Positions 12,310 through 22,726 of a stretch of DNA of 64,000 bases are shown piece by piece (position 1 is the stretch's first letter; each line of letters begins with the position of its first letter). This DNA comes from Ganoderma boninense. Taxonomy: Eukaryota > Basidiomycota > Agaricomycetes > Polyporales > Polyporaceae. Made by a program: the position numbers and the translations under genes. The stretch lies in assembly GCA_002900995.3 (NCBI GenBank), contig CM035313.1, positions 2,852,001-2,916,000 on the forward strand. The letters run 5' to 3'. The notes beneath the pieces were generated by a model. The model had not been told where the DNA came from and did not search any database. It saw only the letters and a list, made by a program, of their open reading frames with translations.

Positions 12310-13381
12310 CGGGCGGAGAGCGGGCAGCAGCAGCGGGGGAGGGGGGCGCCATGGCTGGTGGGCGGTGGATGGTAAATAACGACTGCGCTTCCGCGCCTGC
12401 GCGTTTGATCAGGCTTCGGACGGCGACAAGTCCAAGAAATATATAGACGCTCGTTCTCTGGGTTCCGTAGCCGCCACTGATTTGGTAAAACCTGTGCTCC
12501 CTGATTAGATAATCTTCCGCTTGCCAAGATGCCCCGCCGGCAGCTGGCAGTGGCACATTGGTCCCAGACTGTTTTCTCTCCTGGCAGCCGGAGCGACGTT
12601 GAGTCTGTGGACCTCGGGGAGAGGATGCAGGAGTCAATCAAAATCAAGGGCAAACCTTGTGCACATACGGGGTCTCTTCGGGCTGGAATTGGTAGCCGCA
12701 GCGGTTTTGAATCCAGATCCGAGCCTGCTGTTTATGACTCGCCGCAGTCGCTCCGTTCTCAAGCTCAGTCCACCGCCTGCCTTGTGATGCATTTTGTAAC
12801 ACAGCTGGTTCTGATGCATACTTACGATGGTGATTAGATACGTAGCATCGGAGTGCCCGTCACAGTTTCAGGCTGCGCACAACGCCTGTGCAAGTCCAAC
12901 TCAGCTCTGGAATAACGTTACAATTGCAGCCGCCCTGTGCGCAGTCGATGCCGACCGCGAGCATCGGAGACTCAGTGTCAGTAATATGGCCTTTAGTCAT
13001 GGCTGAAAAGGCTTCGTGCAAGATAGAAACAAGAGACACGCCAGAAATTTAGACATAGGAACCGTAATTAGGTCGTCCAGGAATATCCGGACCCCCTTGC
13101 CAACCCACGATGAGATGTCCATCGCGAACCATCGCATGGCCAGTACTTACACCCGCTCAGGGGCGCGAATTCCTTTTCGAACCGGTGTGGGAAATCGTTT
13201 TGACTCAATCTCGACTGCTCATAGGCTCAACTCTAGATCTGATCATGATATTCGGCCATGTCGGTCTGACGGGAGTGCTCAAGCGCATCCCATAACCAAC
13301 ATGGTGTTTGCCCAAAGAATCTAGGAAGGAACCCCGAGGACATACGCATAAGTGAGCATCGCGCGGGGTGGCACTACTACC
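12310..13381. other. Intergenic between fucosyltransferase-like copies
   Basis: About 1.07 kb. Both strands carry only short open frames lacking domain signals. It should include the promoter of copy A (minus), immediately right of 12309. Confidence 0.5.
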
Positions 13382-14338
13382 AGAACCGGGTGCTCTGCTC
13401 TCAGCCGAGACGTTGTTCGCGAGGCGCATAATCACCGCGCGGCGTTCGACGTGAGCGTTGAGAACAGCGCAACAAGAGTACGTCGACGTGGAACACGAAA
13501 TCAGTCAAGGCTTGCCTCCCCCCTGGGGGAATCGGAGCCTGCATCCCGTTCCCGATCAACACCTGCGCGCGCTGTGCAACAAGCACGTCCACCGCCTGCC
13601 CAGCGAACCGCAGAGGCTGCCAGTTGAGCACCAGATCCCTGCTGCTCGAGGTCGAGTCTCACTCTCCCGGGGCCGGCGCCGCGTCCCACAGGGCGCGCTT
13701 GAGGTTCGCGATGTACGACGGCCAGCCGTTCGTCATGATGTGCAGCCTCCGGATCCCTGCGCGGTGGCGGCGGCGGGCGCGCTCGTAGGTAGACCCGCGC
13801 CACTGCTCAGGGCAAGGCGAGCTCGATGAGCGGGGACCAGGCAAAGCGCGTGAGCAAAGGAGTGCCCGGTGGAGATGAGGTCAGGTCAGATCGAAGCGAG
13901 GTTGCCTGGGACACCGAATGTTCTGTCGGTCCGCGGATGGTCAGTAGCAGCAGCTACTTGGTCTCTCGAGGAATAGGGACATAGACATGCTCCCAGTGGT
14001 TGAAAATTTGTCCTCTCACCCTCTCCTAGCTCCGTCCTGTTCCAGTCCTGCTGAGGCAATCGTAATCCGCGATCATGGTAGGGCGCGTATAATGGCGGTA
14101 TGTATCGGAGGGACGGGGTTCGGGGTACTGACCGCGTGGGGGAGGTTTCAAAATCCATATAGGCCCGGACAGCGACGTAGGTGCACGTAGAAAGAACGAG
14201 CCCGGCGACAAGGGAGCCGATCCGTGTCCATGTAAGGGGAGGAGCTCGGAATCCTAGAAAAGTGTAACGGTAGCCTGACCGACGTGAGATGAAATCTGGA
14301 AGTATTGAGTGAACGGCGGGGATTTGATAACATCTCAT
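13382..14338 (-). pseudogene. Fucosyltransferase-like pseudogene, copy B
   Basis: A decayed relative of copies A, C and D on the same strand. The N-terminal exon is recognisable (ILPDFISRRSGYRYTFLG, an anchor around LVAGLVLSTCTYVAV, and LRLPQQDWNRT), but the Met of the aligned start is replaced by Ile; the next upstream in-frame Met is at about 14338. Exons 2-4 are missing, and the frame runs nearly straight into RTFGVPGNLASI. Further on the text breaks after the block homologous to LIELAF, then resumes at GIRRLHIMTNGWPSYIANLKRALWDAAP and VDVLVAQRAQVLIGNG in other frames, ending in VIMRLANNVS. The segment that held HxRxGDY is deleted. It cannot make a functional enzyme. Confidence 0.82.
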
Positions 14339-15599
14339 CGCTGGCTGACCTCAGGGTAAAATGTCATTGCGCATATGCGGTGAGGAAGAGATGCTCTGAG
14401 GTCAGCTGGGCGACAGGTTGGTCGCCCAAATGCATCACTGCCAAACAAGGTGCGAACGCGATGATAGATACGCAGCGGCTAGGGACCGTACTGGGCTAGG
14501 TGTTTAAGAAGTTACTTACCTACGTACGTGGAGGGCCTTTGGGGAAGAACGAGAGTGTCCTCGAGGTGGTTTCTGGAAAGTGGCGATTCTATCGCGGCGC
14601 CGCGGTGATGCAGCCGAGACGTGAACTCCGACGCCAGCGGGCCTAGGTTCCAGCATTTAGACATGCCATTAGCACCTCATGACAACGTTTTGCAGACCTC
14701 TCGATCCAATTCACCTCCTCGACGGAACGAAGTTTGGAGTACTGACGCCAGTGATCCGCGTTGTTCTATGAGCCCTCTCTGCGCTCGTCAGACGAATTCG
14801 AAACTGAGGCAGTGCACGTACCCGCGCCCTTCCGAAGTTGTGGACCGGAACCTATTCATGCCACGACAGGACTGTTTTTCCATGAGTATTGCAGTAAGAG
14901 CGTCCACTGGCATCGTCCCTGAGGATGACTGCAGTTCCAAAAGTCGAGAGGCTTCTAGCCATCCTTGAAAACAGCGACAGTCAGCAGTGCGACAATTGCA
15001 CGTTTGCGACTGTGCAAGCTAGGATTCGGATATGTTGAAGCGTGAGGCACCAATTTCCCGGTGTTAGAAGCTGCGCGCTCGCCGGTGACGGACTAATGGT
15101 TGCTTTCCTTATGGTGAGTTGCATGAGAGCGAACTTGGGCGGTGGACGAAAGTCGACGAGTTTGTTGCGAAGTTTCAACTTGGACGTTGGGCGCATCGTG
15201 CGCAGGCCGAGTAACCGCGAGCAGAGATCCCGCCTCGGTACAGGTGCAAGGCGCGTCAGAGGATGAGCATAGCCTGATGGGAAGTGGAAGGCGGGAGAGG
15301 GTCTGGGACGCGTTGCAAAGAATGGGCCATGGAGCGTGGTTTCGGTCGAGAGCGAAGATTTGATCATGCAGGGACCACGACGCGTACAGTCACAGTCACA
15401 TGACCACGTTCCACCGTGTACCCGGCACCCGGGTGTGGGTCTGGCCCGATTCATTCACTGTCAGCGCCGAGTGATAGTGATCAATCCAATAACATAGTAG
15501 GTATCGAGACCACAGCGAATCAGGCTCAGAAGACGGTATGTGTCCACCCCCAGCCGCCGACGAACTTCGAGACGAGGGAAGCGTACTTAGTAGTTTCCT
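14339..15599. other. Intergenic, no supportable gene
   Basis: About 1.26 kb between pseudogene B and copy C. Open frames at 14621-14968 (plus) and 14981-15454 (minus) have no family motif and look like chance frames. Confidence 0.45.
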
Positions 15600-17465
15600 T
15601 CACCAGAACCGGGTGCTCTGCGTCGAAAAGTTGTTGGCAAGGCGCATGATCACCGCGTTCGCTGTGAGCATTGAGAACTGCACAGCACAAGACGGCGCGT
15701 CAACACACCATGGACTCAGACCGAAAAAAATAAAATCAGACTCACCCCGTTCCCGATGAAGACCTGCGCGCGCTGCGCCACGAGAGCGTCCACCGCCTCC
15801 GACACGAACCTCTGCTCCCAGTTCAAGACCAGGTCCTCGCTGCTCGAGACCGAGTCCCACTCCCTCGGGAACGCGTCCCACAGTGCGCGCTTCAGCCGCC
15901 CGGCGTACGCGGGTCCCCCGTCGGTCATGATGTGCAGCCGGCGCACACCCGCACTCGCGGCCGTGGCGCGCACCGCGCGGACCTTCGCGACGATTCCGGG
16001 GATGGAGGGGTAGCACCGGCGACGGAGTGCGGCGGCCTCCCGACGGCTTGGACTGGTCGTGCCTTCGCCCGGGCTTTGATTAGTATGGTCGGGGATCCCG
16101 GTGGCGGCGTCGGGAAGCGAAGAGAAGGCGTTCACGGAGACGAAGGGGGCCCCATTGTCGGCGACGAAGGTGCAATGCGCGGCGTAGTTGTGCGCTTTGG
16201 GAACGTGGATCGCCATCAGGCCCGGGATGGGCGGGTACCGTGCGGCATTGAGGGTGGTTGCAAAGGCGGAGGCGGAGGTGTTGTAAGGGAGGGCGGAGAG
16301 GTACGGAGTGCGTGCGAGAGATAATGCTGGGAAGAAGAGGTCACGGTTGGTATCGAAGGCGAGCTCGATCAGGGGAGACCAGGAAAAGCGAGTGAGCAGG
16401 GGCGTAGAAATGAGGTCCGGCCAGATTGGGTCGAGGCTGCCCGGTATGTCGAACGTCCTAGAGATGCGGAAGGGGTTAACGAGGAATAATATGATCACAG
16501 AATCAGAATTTGTAGGAAATAAGTATGAGCGGGGACGCACTGCCAGTGATCGAAGATTGGTCCACCCCATGCTTCGACGCAAGGGATTTCACTGACTCTA
16601 TTGGTCCAAAGGGACCACGCATTGACGATCATGTCGGCCTTGCGATATTGTTCAATCTTCACATTGTTGTAGAGATCATATACGAAAAAATTTGTCCTTG
16701 AGGTGCAAATGCGGTCGAAATAAGTCTTCGTCACTGCCGGGGCGACATGGTTGTACCCAGGGCCCCAAGGCTCACCGACCATGGGACCTGGAGCATGTAT
16801 ATGAGTGCCGAGAGAAACGTGCAAGGCCGAGACGACGTACCTCGAATGAGTGCGGTATATGGGATCTCTGACGGAATCGCATAGCCAAATGAGCGTGTGT
16901 ACCCGGAGTTCTCGCGCTTCAACGTGTAGTTGTCGAACACGAACCTACATAGCCTTCAGCAAGACAACACAACGTTGCGATTAAAGCACTCACGTCCGCC
17001 CCAGTCTATATGCCAGGTAAGCGTGTAAGAGATGTTCTTGGAAGGCAAAGCCCCAGCCTCCATCTGTGCAGAGGGATATCAATAATCAGCGACCTGGACA
17101 GGGACCTCGCGGGAGCTGCGTATAAACATACCTGTAAGCGGCCCCGAGACGTAGAACAACTTTTCATGTTCTTCAGGTTTGGTCCTATTCCACTGCTGTT
17201 GTGGCAATTGCAACTCGCGCTCGTGATAGTGTGAGTATAGTGGCGGGAGATCATGAATGGAAGGTGTTTTGGGTGCCGGCCACACAGGAAGAGTTTCGAA
17301 GTCCACAAACGACAGGACAGCGACGCAAGCGCAGGCGATGAGGACCAGCCCGCAAAGCAGAAGACAGTTTCGTCTCCGCGGAATCCACATCGGAGACGGC
17401 CTGGCTCCTAGAAGTGTATAACGGTAGCCTGAGCCCCGTGTGAGGAATCCGAGACTCGAAAGCAT
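15600..17465 (-). CDS. Fucosyltransferase-like type II membrane protein, copy C (motif I lost)
   Basis: Six minus-strand exons in register with copies A and D. Exon 1 is 17132-17465 (start MLSSLGFLTRGSGYRYTLLG, anchor LLLCGLVLIACACVAVL), exon 2 is 16994-17063 (GGWGFAFQEHLLHAYLAYR), then VFDNYT, PMVGEPWGPGYNHVAPAVTKTYFDRIC, the FDIPGSLDPIWPDLIS block, and FSMLTANAVIMRLANNFS ending at 15600. The frame is open throughout. However, where A and D have HVRKGDY and HIRQGDY, this copy reads HVPKAHNY, so the Arg and Asp expected to contact GDP-fucose are gone. DVGWGNAF is also changed to DGGWGFAF. It is either a diverged protein with another role or an early pseudogene. Fold assignment is as for copy A. 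Confidence 0.72.
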
Positions 17466-18673
17466 CGCGCTAGAATGGGGGAAATATGAAGTGTCGTGTT
17501 TCAAGTTGTCTGCGACGCTAAGGTAAAATACCGCTGCGTTGCGCCCCCGCAACTCGGGACTCAACTGATCTGCATCCTGTCTCCTTGATCTGCATTGCAC
17601 AGCTCAGCAACAGCATGACAGAGAGTGACTCATGTGCAACGCACTAGACCGAAGGTATATGCGCTCGGAGGTCAAAAAGGATGGGAAGGCGGCCTTCAGT
17701 TGCTCTCGGCAACTTGATGTCCGATGACATCCGCGCACTGCTCGCGATTCGAGTACAGGGCCTGCATATAAAAGTCATAAGTGCTATCAGCACGGTTAAC
17801 CCACCAACGTAACGCCTCGAGATATACGGTAGCTGGAACGCAGCCCGCGTGTAGCCGGGGGCGAAAAGTCGTCTTCTGCCGTGCTAGCCCATGCCCCCGT
17901 GTAAGGATATCACGTCACCTTCGGATAGCATCCACCAACTTCGTAGAGTTGGGTACCGGTACGAGCGAGCTACATGCAGTGCCCTATTAATGCATCCGAA
18001 CTCGACTAACGAATGAGGCAGCGTACGTACCGGAGCGTGTTCTCCCTGAGCGCGACGGCGTCGCGAATCTGTCCCTCGGCGCGACAACAAATGTTCTACA
18101 TACCGCAGTTTACCACGCCATTCACGTCAGAGTACAGCAGTGGGCTCAGCAACCCCCGAGAGGCTTTCCCCCTCGTCCCGGCGCTGTACACGTGCCTATG
18201 ACCGCTCGCGGTGGGGACAGACACGCCATGGTCGAGGTGGCGGCTCCCTGCTTGAGCATTGATGTCAAAGCACGTACATCTATATGTCTTGATGTCTGTG
18301 TCGCCAATCGCGAGGAAGTCAAGGTGGCTGGAGACGGTATCCTGCTGCACTAGTCCAGGCAAGGGTAGGTGCTGGTGATTAAGGCTCTCTACTGGTTTCC
18401 AACGCCTTCATCCTGGCCAGGCTCCTCTTGGATTGTTGAGGTTCCAGGATATCAAGCCATCACTGAAGTCACATAGCAGGCTGTGTGGTGGGAAAATAGC
18501 GGGAGGTTGGTGGTGAACTGAGCCCAACTTGAACTTCAACAAAGTGGGACTGAAAACGATCCGCTGGAGTTAAGCAATGATGACGTAATCAGAGTTGTCC
18601 TTCTACATACACCTTTCTACACCCACCTTCATCTTGGATCAGTCTCCAGCCCTCCCGTACCCACAACTTGGAA
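17466..18673. other. Intergenic, no supportable gene
   Basis: About 1.2 kb between the divergent copy C (minus) and DAD2 (plus). Short open frames only. No tRNA or repeat recognised. Confidence 0.5.
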
Positions 18674-19151
18674 ATGCGGGCCTCTATGGCGGCGTCTCGT
18701 CAGTCTCAGCTGCCTGGCTCGGTGGCTAACGCAGCGGCTGCGGCAAAGCTCCTCGAAAAGAAGAAGGAATTCGAGGCCGTCGCTGCGCTCGAAAGAGCGA
18801 GCGCACAACTCCTCAAGCGGATAGAAGAGCTGGGTGATGACTTTGATATCATGGCGGACGCGGGCACAGGTGCGTATTGTTGGCTTCGGATTCCTGAGGA
18901 GAGCGCCTCAAGGCCTCATGCCGCGTACAGTCCATGGCCAAGTTCTCGAGCAGTGGCCCAACATGTTCAGGATCCTCAGCCTCTTTTGTACGTGGTCATC
19001 GCCCTTCCATCCCTCCTGCGTTCATTGGCCTTGGGTAGTGTCACAACGAGAACAGCTGGCTGAGGATGAAGGCGCGTCTGCGTCGAGCAGCGGCGAACGG
19101 CTGGTTCGCGTGCCACTCGAAGAACTACGCCAGGCGGAACCCAAAACATGA
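18674..19151 (+). CDS. DAD2: DASH complex subunit DAD2
   Basis: Three exons (18674-18869, 18931-18987, 19039-19151) give 121 residues, a usual size for this subunit. The N-terminal helix LLEKKKEFEAVAALERASAQLLKRIEELGDDFDIMADAGT is the hallmark of DAD2. It is followed by VLEQWPNMFRILSLF and the C-terminal GERLVRVPLEEL. DAD2 is part of the ring-forming DASH/Dam1 complex that couples kinetochores to spindle microtubules, so the product acts in the nucleus. The ATG at 18674 has a G at -3; an alternative ATG at 18686 (MAASRQSQ) would shorten it by four residues. Both introns are about 50-60 nt. Confidence 0.87.
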
Positions 19152-20188
19152 AGACGATACGGTTCTAACCACCTCCGCTGCCGCCTTATGTATTATTGTA
19201 GGACTGCATCCTTCTACCTCTTCACAGCCGGTGCCCGGCAGGCCACTGAAGTTCACGATACCATTCGAATCTTTGACGCTTCTGACTCCTCATGCCTTTC
19301 GGAATCTTGACGCAGAGCTTCTTTTGAGTCCTTCGCCACTTTTTGCGGCGTTTTAGTCTTTTTGGGCACGGCGACACCGCGTCGTCCCCGTGCCAACGTT
19401 CCAAGGTCATGTTCGTCTGGCCGAAGGCGCTCCCGCCCCCCGCGTAAGCACTTCCTTGTCTTGACGGTTTAATAAAAGCCTCTACTTCGACCTCCCTCCT
19501 AAAATTCAGCCTTCTCGGCTGCCCTAGGCCACGCGGCGACCGTTCGGGACGAGTGTCGCCGGTTGTATGCACGCATACATGTGGCTTCTTCCTACCGCAC
19601 CGTTCCGCCGCTCCGCTGCTTCTGCCGCCTGGCCCTTTCCAAGCTCATTCGACCGGAGAGATTGTATTCCGACTCTCAAGATTACAATGGGCAGGTTATC
19701 CACGGTTGCTGTGATCTCGACATTCAGATGACCATCCAGACGGGGTTGATTAGTGAATTACAACTTCGTCTAGTCCCGAACATTCGTGCCTGCTTGCCCG
19801 ATTATTCGCGTCCTGCCGCGGTGGAAAACACATGAGATGCGTGTGAAGACACATGGGTGCAAGACCATCCTCTTGTTGCACTGAACAATAAATACTGTTA
19901 TGTCCGAGTACTCACTCATGTCCACCCATTCTCTCAGGTACTGCAACATACTTAAACCTAATCATTCGACCCCATGACCGCCTTCTCGTTCAGAAGGTTG
20001 TGCCGCCCTCGGTCCGCGTTGGGTGAAGGTATGTCCGTTGACCGCGTCCCATGCAACCTAGATGCTCAGACACGCCCCATCTGCTTCTAAACAGACCTTC
20101 ACCGACAACGTACCGAACCGGGCTATAAAGCCCCGTGGTATGCTGCCTTTGTTGCCCTATATCTCTCAGCGCATTGGGCCAGTTCCAC
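19152..20188. other. Intergenic, no supportable gene
   Basis: About 1.04 kb between two plus-strand genes. The minus-strand frame 19222-19572 is Arg/Lys-rich but has no recognisable domain and was not called. Confidence 0.45.
20122..20131 (+). promoter_or_regulatory. TATA-like element of the GH79 gene
   Basis: GCTATAAAGC lies about 60 bp upstream of the ATG at 20189, a plausible core promoter position. Seen by eye only. Confidence 0.4.
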
Positions 20189-22004
20189 ATGGCACATTTT
20201 CCTAACCTCCTCGCCACCCTTTTTTGGGCATGTTATGTGCGTGCCGTCGCGGTGCCTTCCACCCCACCGTCCGGAGCCGTTCCAGTCGACCCATCCCTCC
20301 TCAGCGTGTCGATAGAGTTCTTTGCTTTCCCGGGGTACACCGACATTACTGGGACGAACAACTGCCTCGCCAACCTTGCGACCCTTCGCGGTGCTCAACC
20401 TGCCATCCGCATCGGTGGTACGACACAGTGAGTTTCCCCAAACTTCTGTCGCCACGCAAATACGGACTGTGATGAACTTTGCAGGGATCGTGCGACGTAT
20501 GATTCATCCTTGCAGACTGCAGTCAACTACACTGTTGCCTCGCCTGCCGATGCGCCGACAACTCTGACGTATGGTCCATCCTTCTTCAGTCTCGCCAACG
20601 GACTGAAGGGGGATGTCACGATCGGGCTGAACCGTCAGCTGAACAACCAGGCGAACTCACTTTCGGCGGGTGCACAGGCGAAGTCGTCTGTCAGTGGACT
20701 GCTCGCGCTCGAGTTGGGGAATGAGCCAGACCGTGAGTGCATACGTGGATCCGTGGCGAACTAGATTGTTAACTCGGGGCTTCCATAGTGTACTCGAGCA
20801 GCTCGCCGATCGCGTCGGGAACGGGCTGGAGCAACTCAATTGACATATCGAATGAAGCGAAATGGTTCACTGCCCTCGCGACAACTGTATGCGTCGTCGG
20901 CGTTCAATCTCCCCTGGTAACCATAAACTGAAATTGTCTGCTGCAGCTGGGCAACATATTCCAAGGCGCTGTGTACCTGTCCTGGAGCACCTCGACATTA
21001 ATATCGAACATTGGGAGCGCCGGCTTGACCACTATCAAGACCATTTCTCGCCACTCGTACCCACAGTCAGCGTGCGGCGGCGCTAGCACGAATCTTCCCA
21101 GCCTCATGAACCACTCGTGAGTCCTCGCCTTTGCTCTGCGGAGAACCGCTCGACATTGTTGATCTTACGCTCAATTCCACCCAACAGAGGTATCGTCTCG
21201 TACGTGAGCCAGTTCAAAGCCGAGGCAACCGCGGCACACAACGCAGGCAAGAAGTTCTTCCTCGGCGAGACCAACTCAGGTGCGCCTCGCCTCGCCACTG
21301 AGGATCTCGTTATGGCCAGTCTGGCTGAGCCCTAACTTCGTTTTAGCGACGTGTGGCGGCGGCGGTATCAGTCCCACCTTCGGCGCCGCCCTATGGATCG
21401 TCGACTACGTCCTGCAGAGCGCCCTCATCGGCGTCGACCGCCTCTACTTCCACCATGGAACCATCGGCAACTGCGTAAGTCCCCATCCGTTCTTCGGACC
21501 GCCCAGCATGCCTGACGTGTCTGACGTCCCGTTACGCGCTCCTGACCACAGGCATACTGCTGGTGGGACACGAGCGCCGTGTACTCGCCCTACTACGGCG
21601 CGGCCTTCGTCTCCGAGTTCCTCGGCACGGACGGCGTGACCCTCGCGGCCCTCGACAGCGGCGCCTCTGCCATCGCAACGTACGCCGTCTATTCGTCGGC
21701 GGGTGTGCCTCTGCGCCTCCTCGTGGTGAACACGAACTACTTCGACGGGAGCGGCACGCGCACGTCGACGTCTGTCGCCTTTACGGGGCTGAGCGGGAGT
21801 ACGACGAAGGCGGCGAAGCGGCTGACGGCTCCCGACGCGACGGCCCGGACGGAAGAGGGCGCGCTGGTGACGATTGGAGGAAACGGGACGTTCTCGAGCG
21901 CGTGTGTGGCACAGGGGACGCAGGCGATGGAGAGCGTCGCCGTGAGCGGGGGCGCTTTGACGGTCTCGGTGCTTGCGTCGGAGGCGCTGATTGTGTATCT
22001 GTGA
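20189..22004 (+). CDS. Secreted glycoside hydrolase family 79 (beta-glucuronidase type)
   Basis: A spliced gene that opens with a signal peptide (MAHFPNLLATLFWACYVRAVA) and continues PVDPSLLSVSIEFFAFPGY, RIGGTTQ, then LALELGNEPD and FFLGETNS. The last two fit the GH79 acid/base Glu (in GNEPD) and the nucleophile Glu (in GET) of the (beta/alpha)8 barrel. Later come DYVLQSALIGVDRLYFHHGTIGNC and AYCWWDTSAVYSPYYGAAF, then a beta-rich C-terminal domain ending SVLASEALIVYL. Introns are short, with the last one near 21475-21551. The enzyme is exported and should remove glucuronic acid or its 4-O-methyl form from polysaccharide or arabinogalactan side chains; the exact substrate cannot be told. Confidence 0.87.
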
Positions 22005-22726
22005 GCTTCGGGTTGTGGGGTCGTCATTCGCGCGTGTGCCCTGGAGACTTAGCAGGGGCGTTGTGAATGGCCAGTGTTTCGGTTTTTATCTTCATTCGTG
22101 GGGGGTGTCATGCCAGAGGGTAGAGCAAGGGCCACATCTACTGCGGCATAAAAATCCACGCAAGGCTGACGCCACTGCGAGACCGCTTGATGAACGGGAC
22201 AGACACGCGAGGGCCCTCGAACCGGCGTTCAGTCATTTCACCGCAGAGAACCAGGATGACGATCTGGCTTCAGCAATGGTGCTTTTGGATTTGAACCGCG
22301 AGGCTGTTGAGATGCGTACTTATGGAATTGGAGAAATTCGATTCGGGGTGGCACACAGCTGAACTTGAACTTCAAGTTGGTCCTTCGAAGCTCACCCAGG
22401 CTAGGTGTACTGTTCTGGTAGAAAATTAGAGTCATAGAGCCTTTGATAGGTGTAGATGTCGGCTTTCGAAATGGGGAGGTGAGTAGAGTCGTCGATTGTC
22501 TAGAGGGAATCCGAATCTGGAGGCGGAGAGGAGGCGAAAGCGCGTAAGCACTGAGTACTTAGGCGCCACCAGGTGGGGAAGCCCGATAAGGATCGGTACG
22601 TGGAGGCGGCGCCGAGCGATGACTTGGAGATCGGCGGGGAGACGCGCCCTTGTTAACTTTCTGCTGCTTATCCGCCGTGCGTCATATAAACCTGCCCGTC
22701 CCCCACCCTCCTTCAAACTCACCCCA
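22005..22726. other. Intergenic with promoter of the zinc-finger gene
   Basis: About 720 bp. A CATATAAAC string at 22683-22691 lies some 40 bp before the next ATG and may be its TATA element. No gene seen. Confidence 0.45.

Noticed and set aside
19222..19572. Basic minus-strand frame (many Lys/Arg)
   Set aside because: Composition hints at a nucleic-acid binder, but no family motif, start context or splice support.
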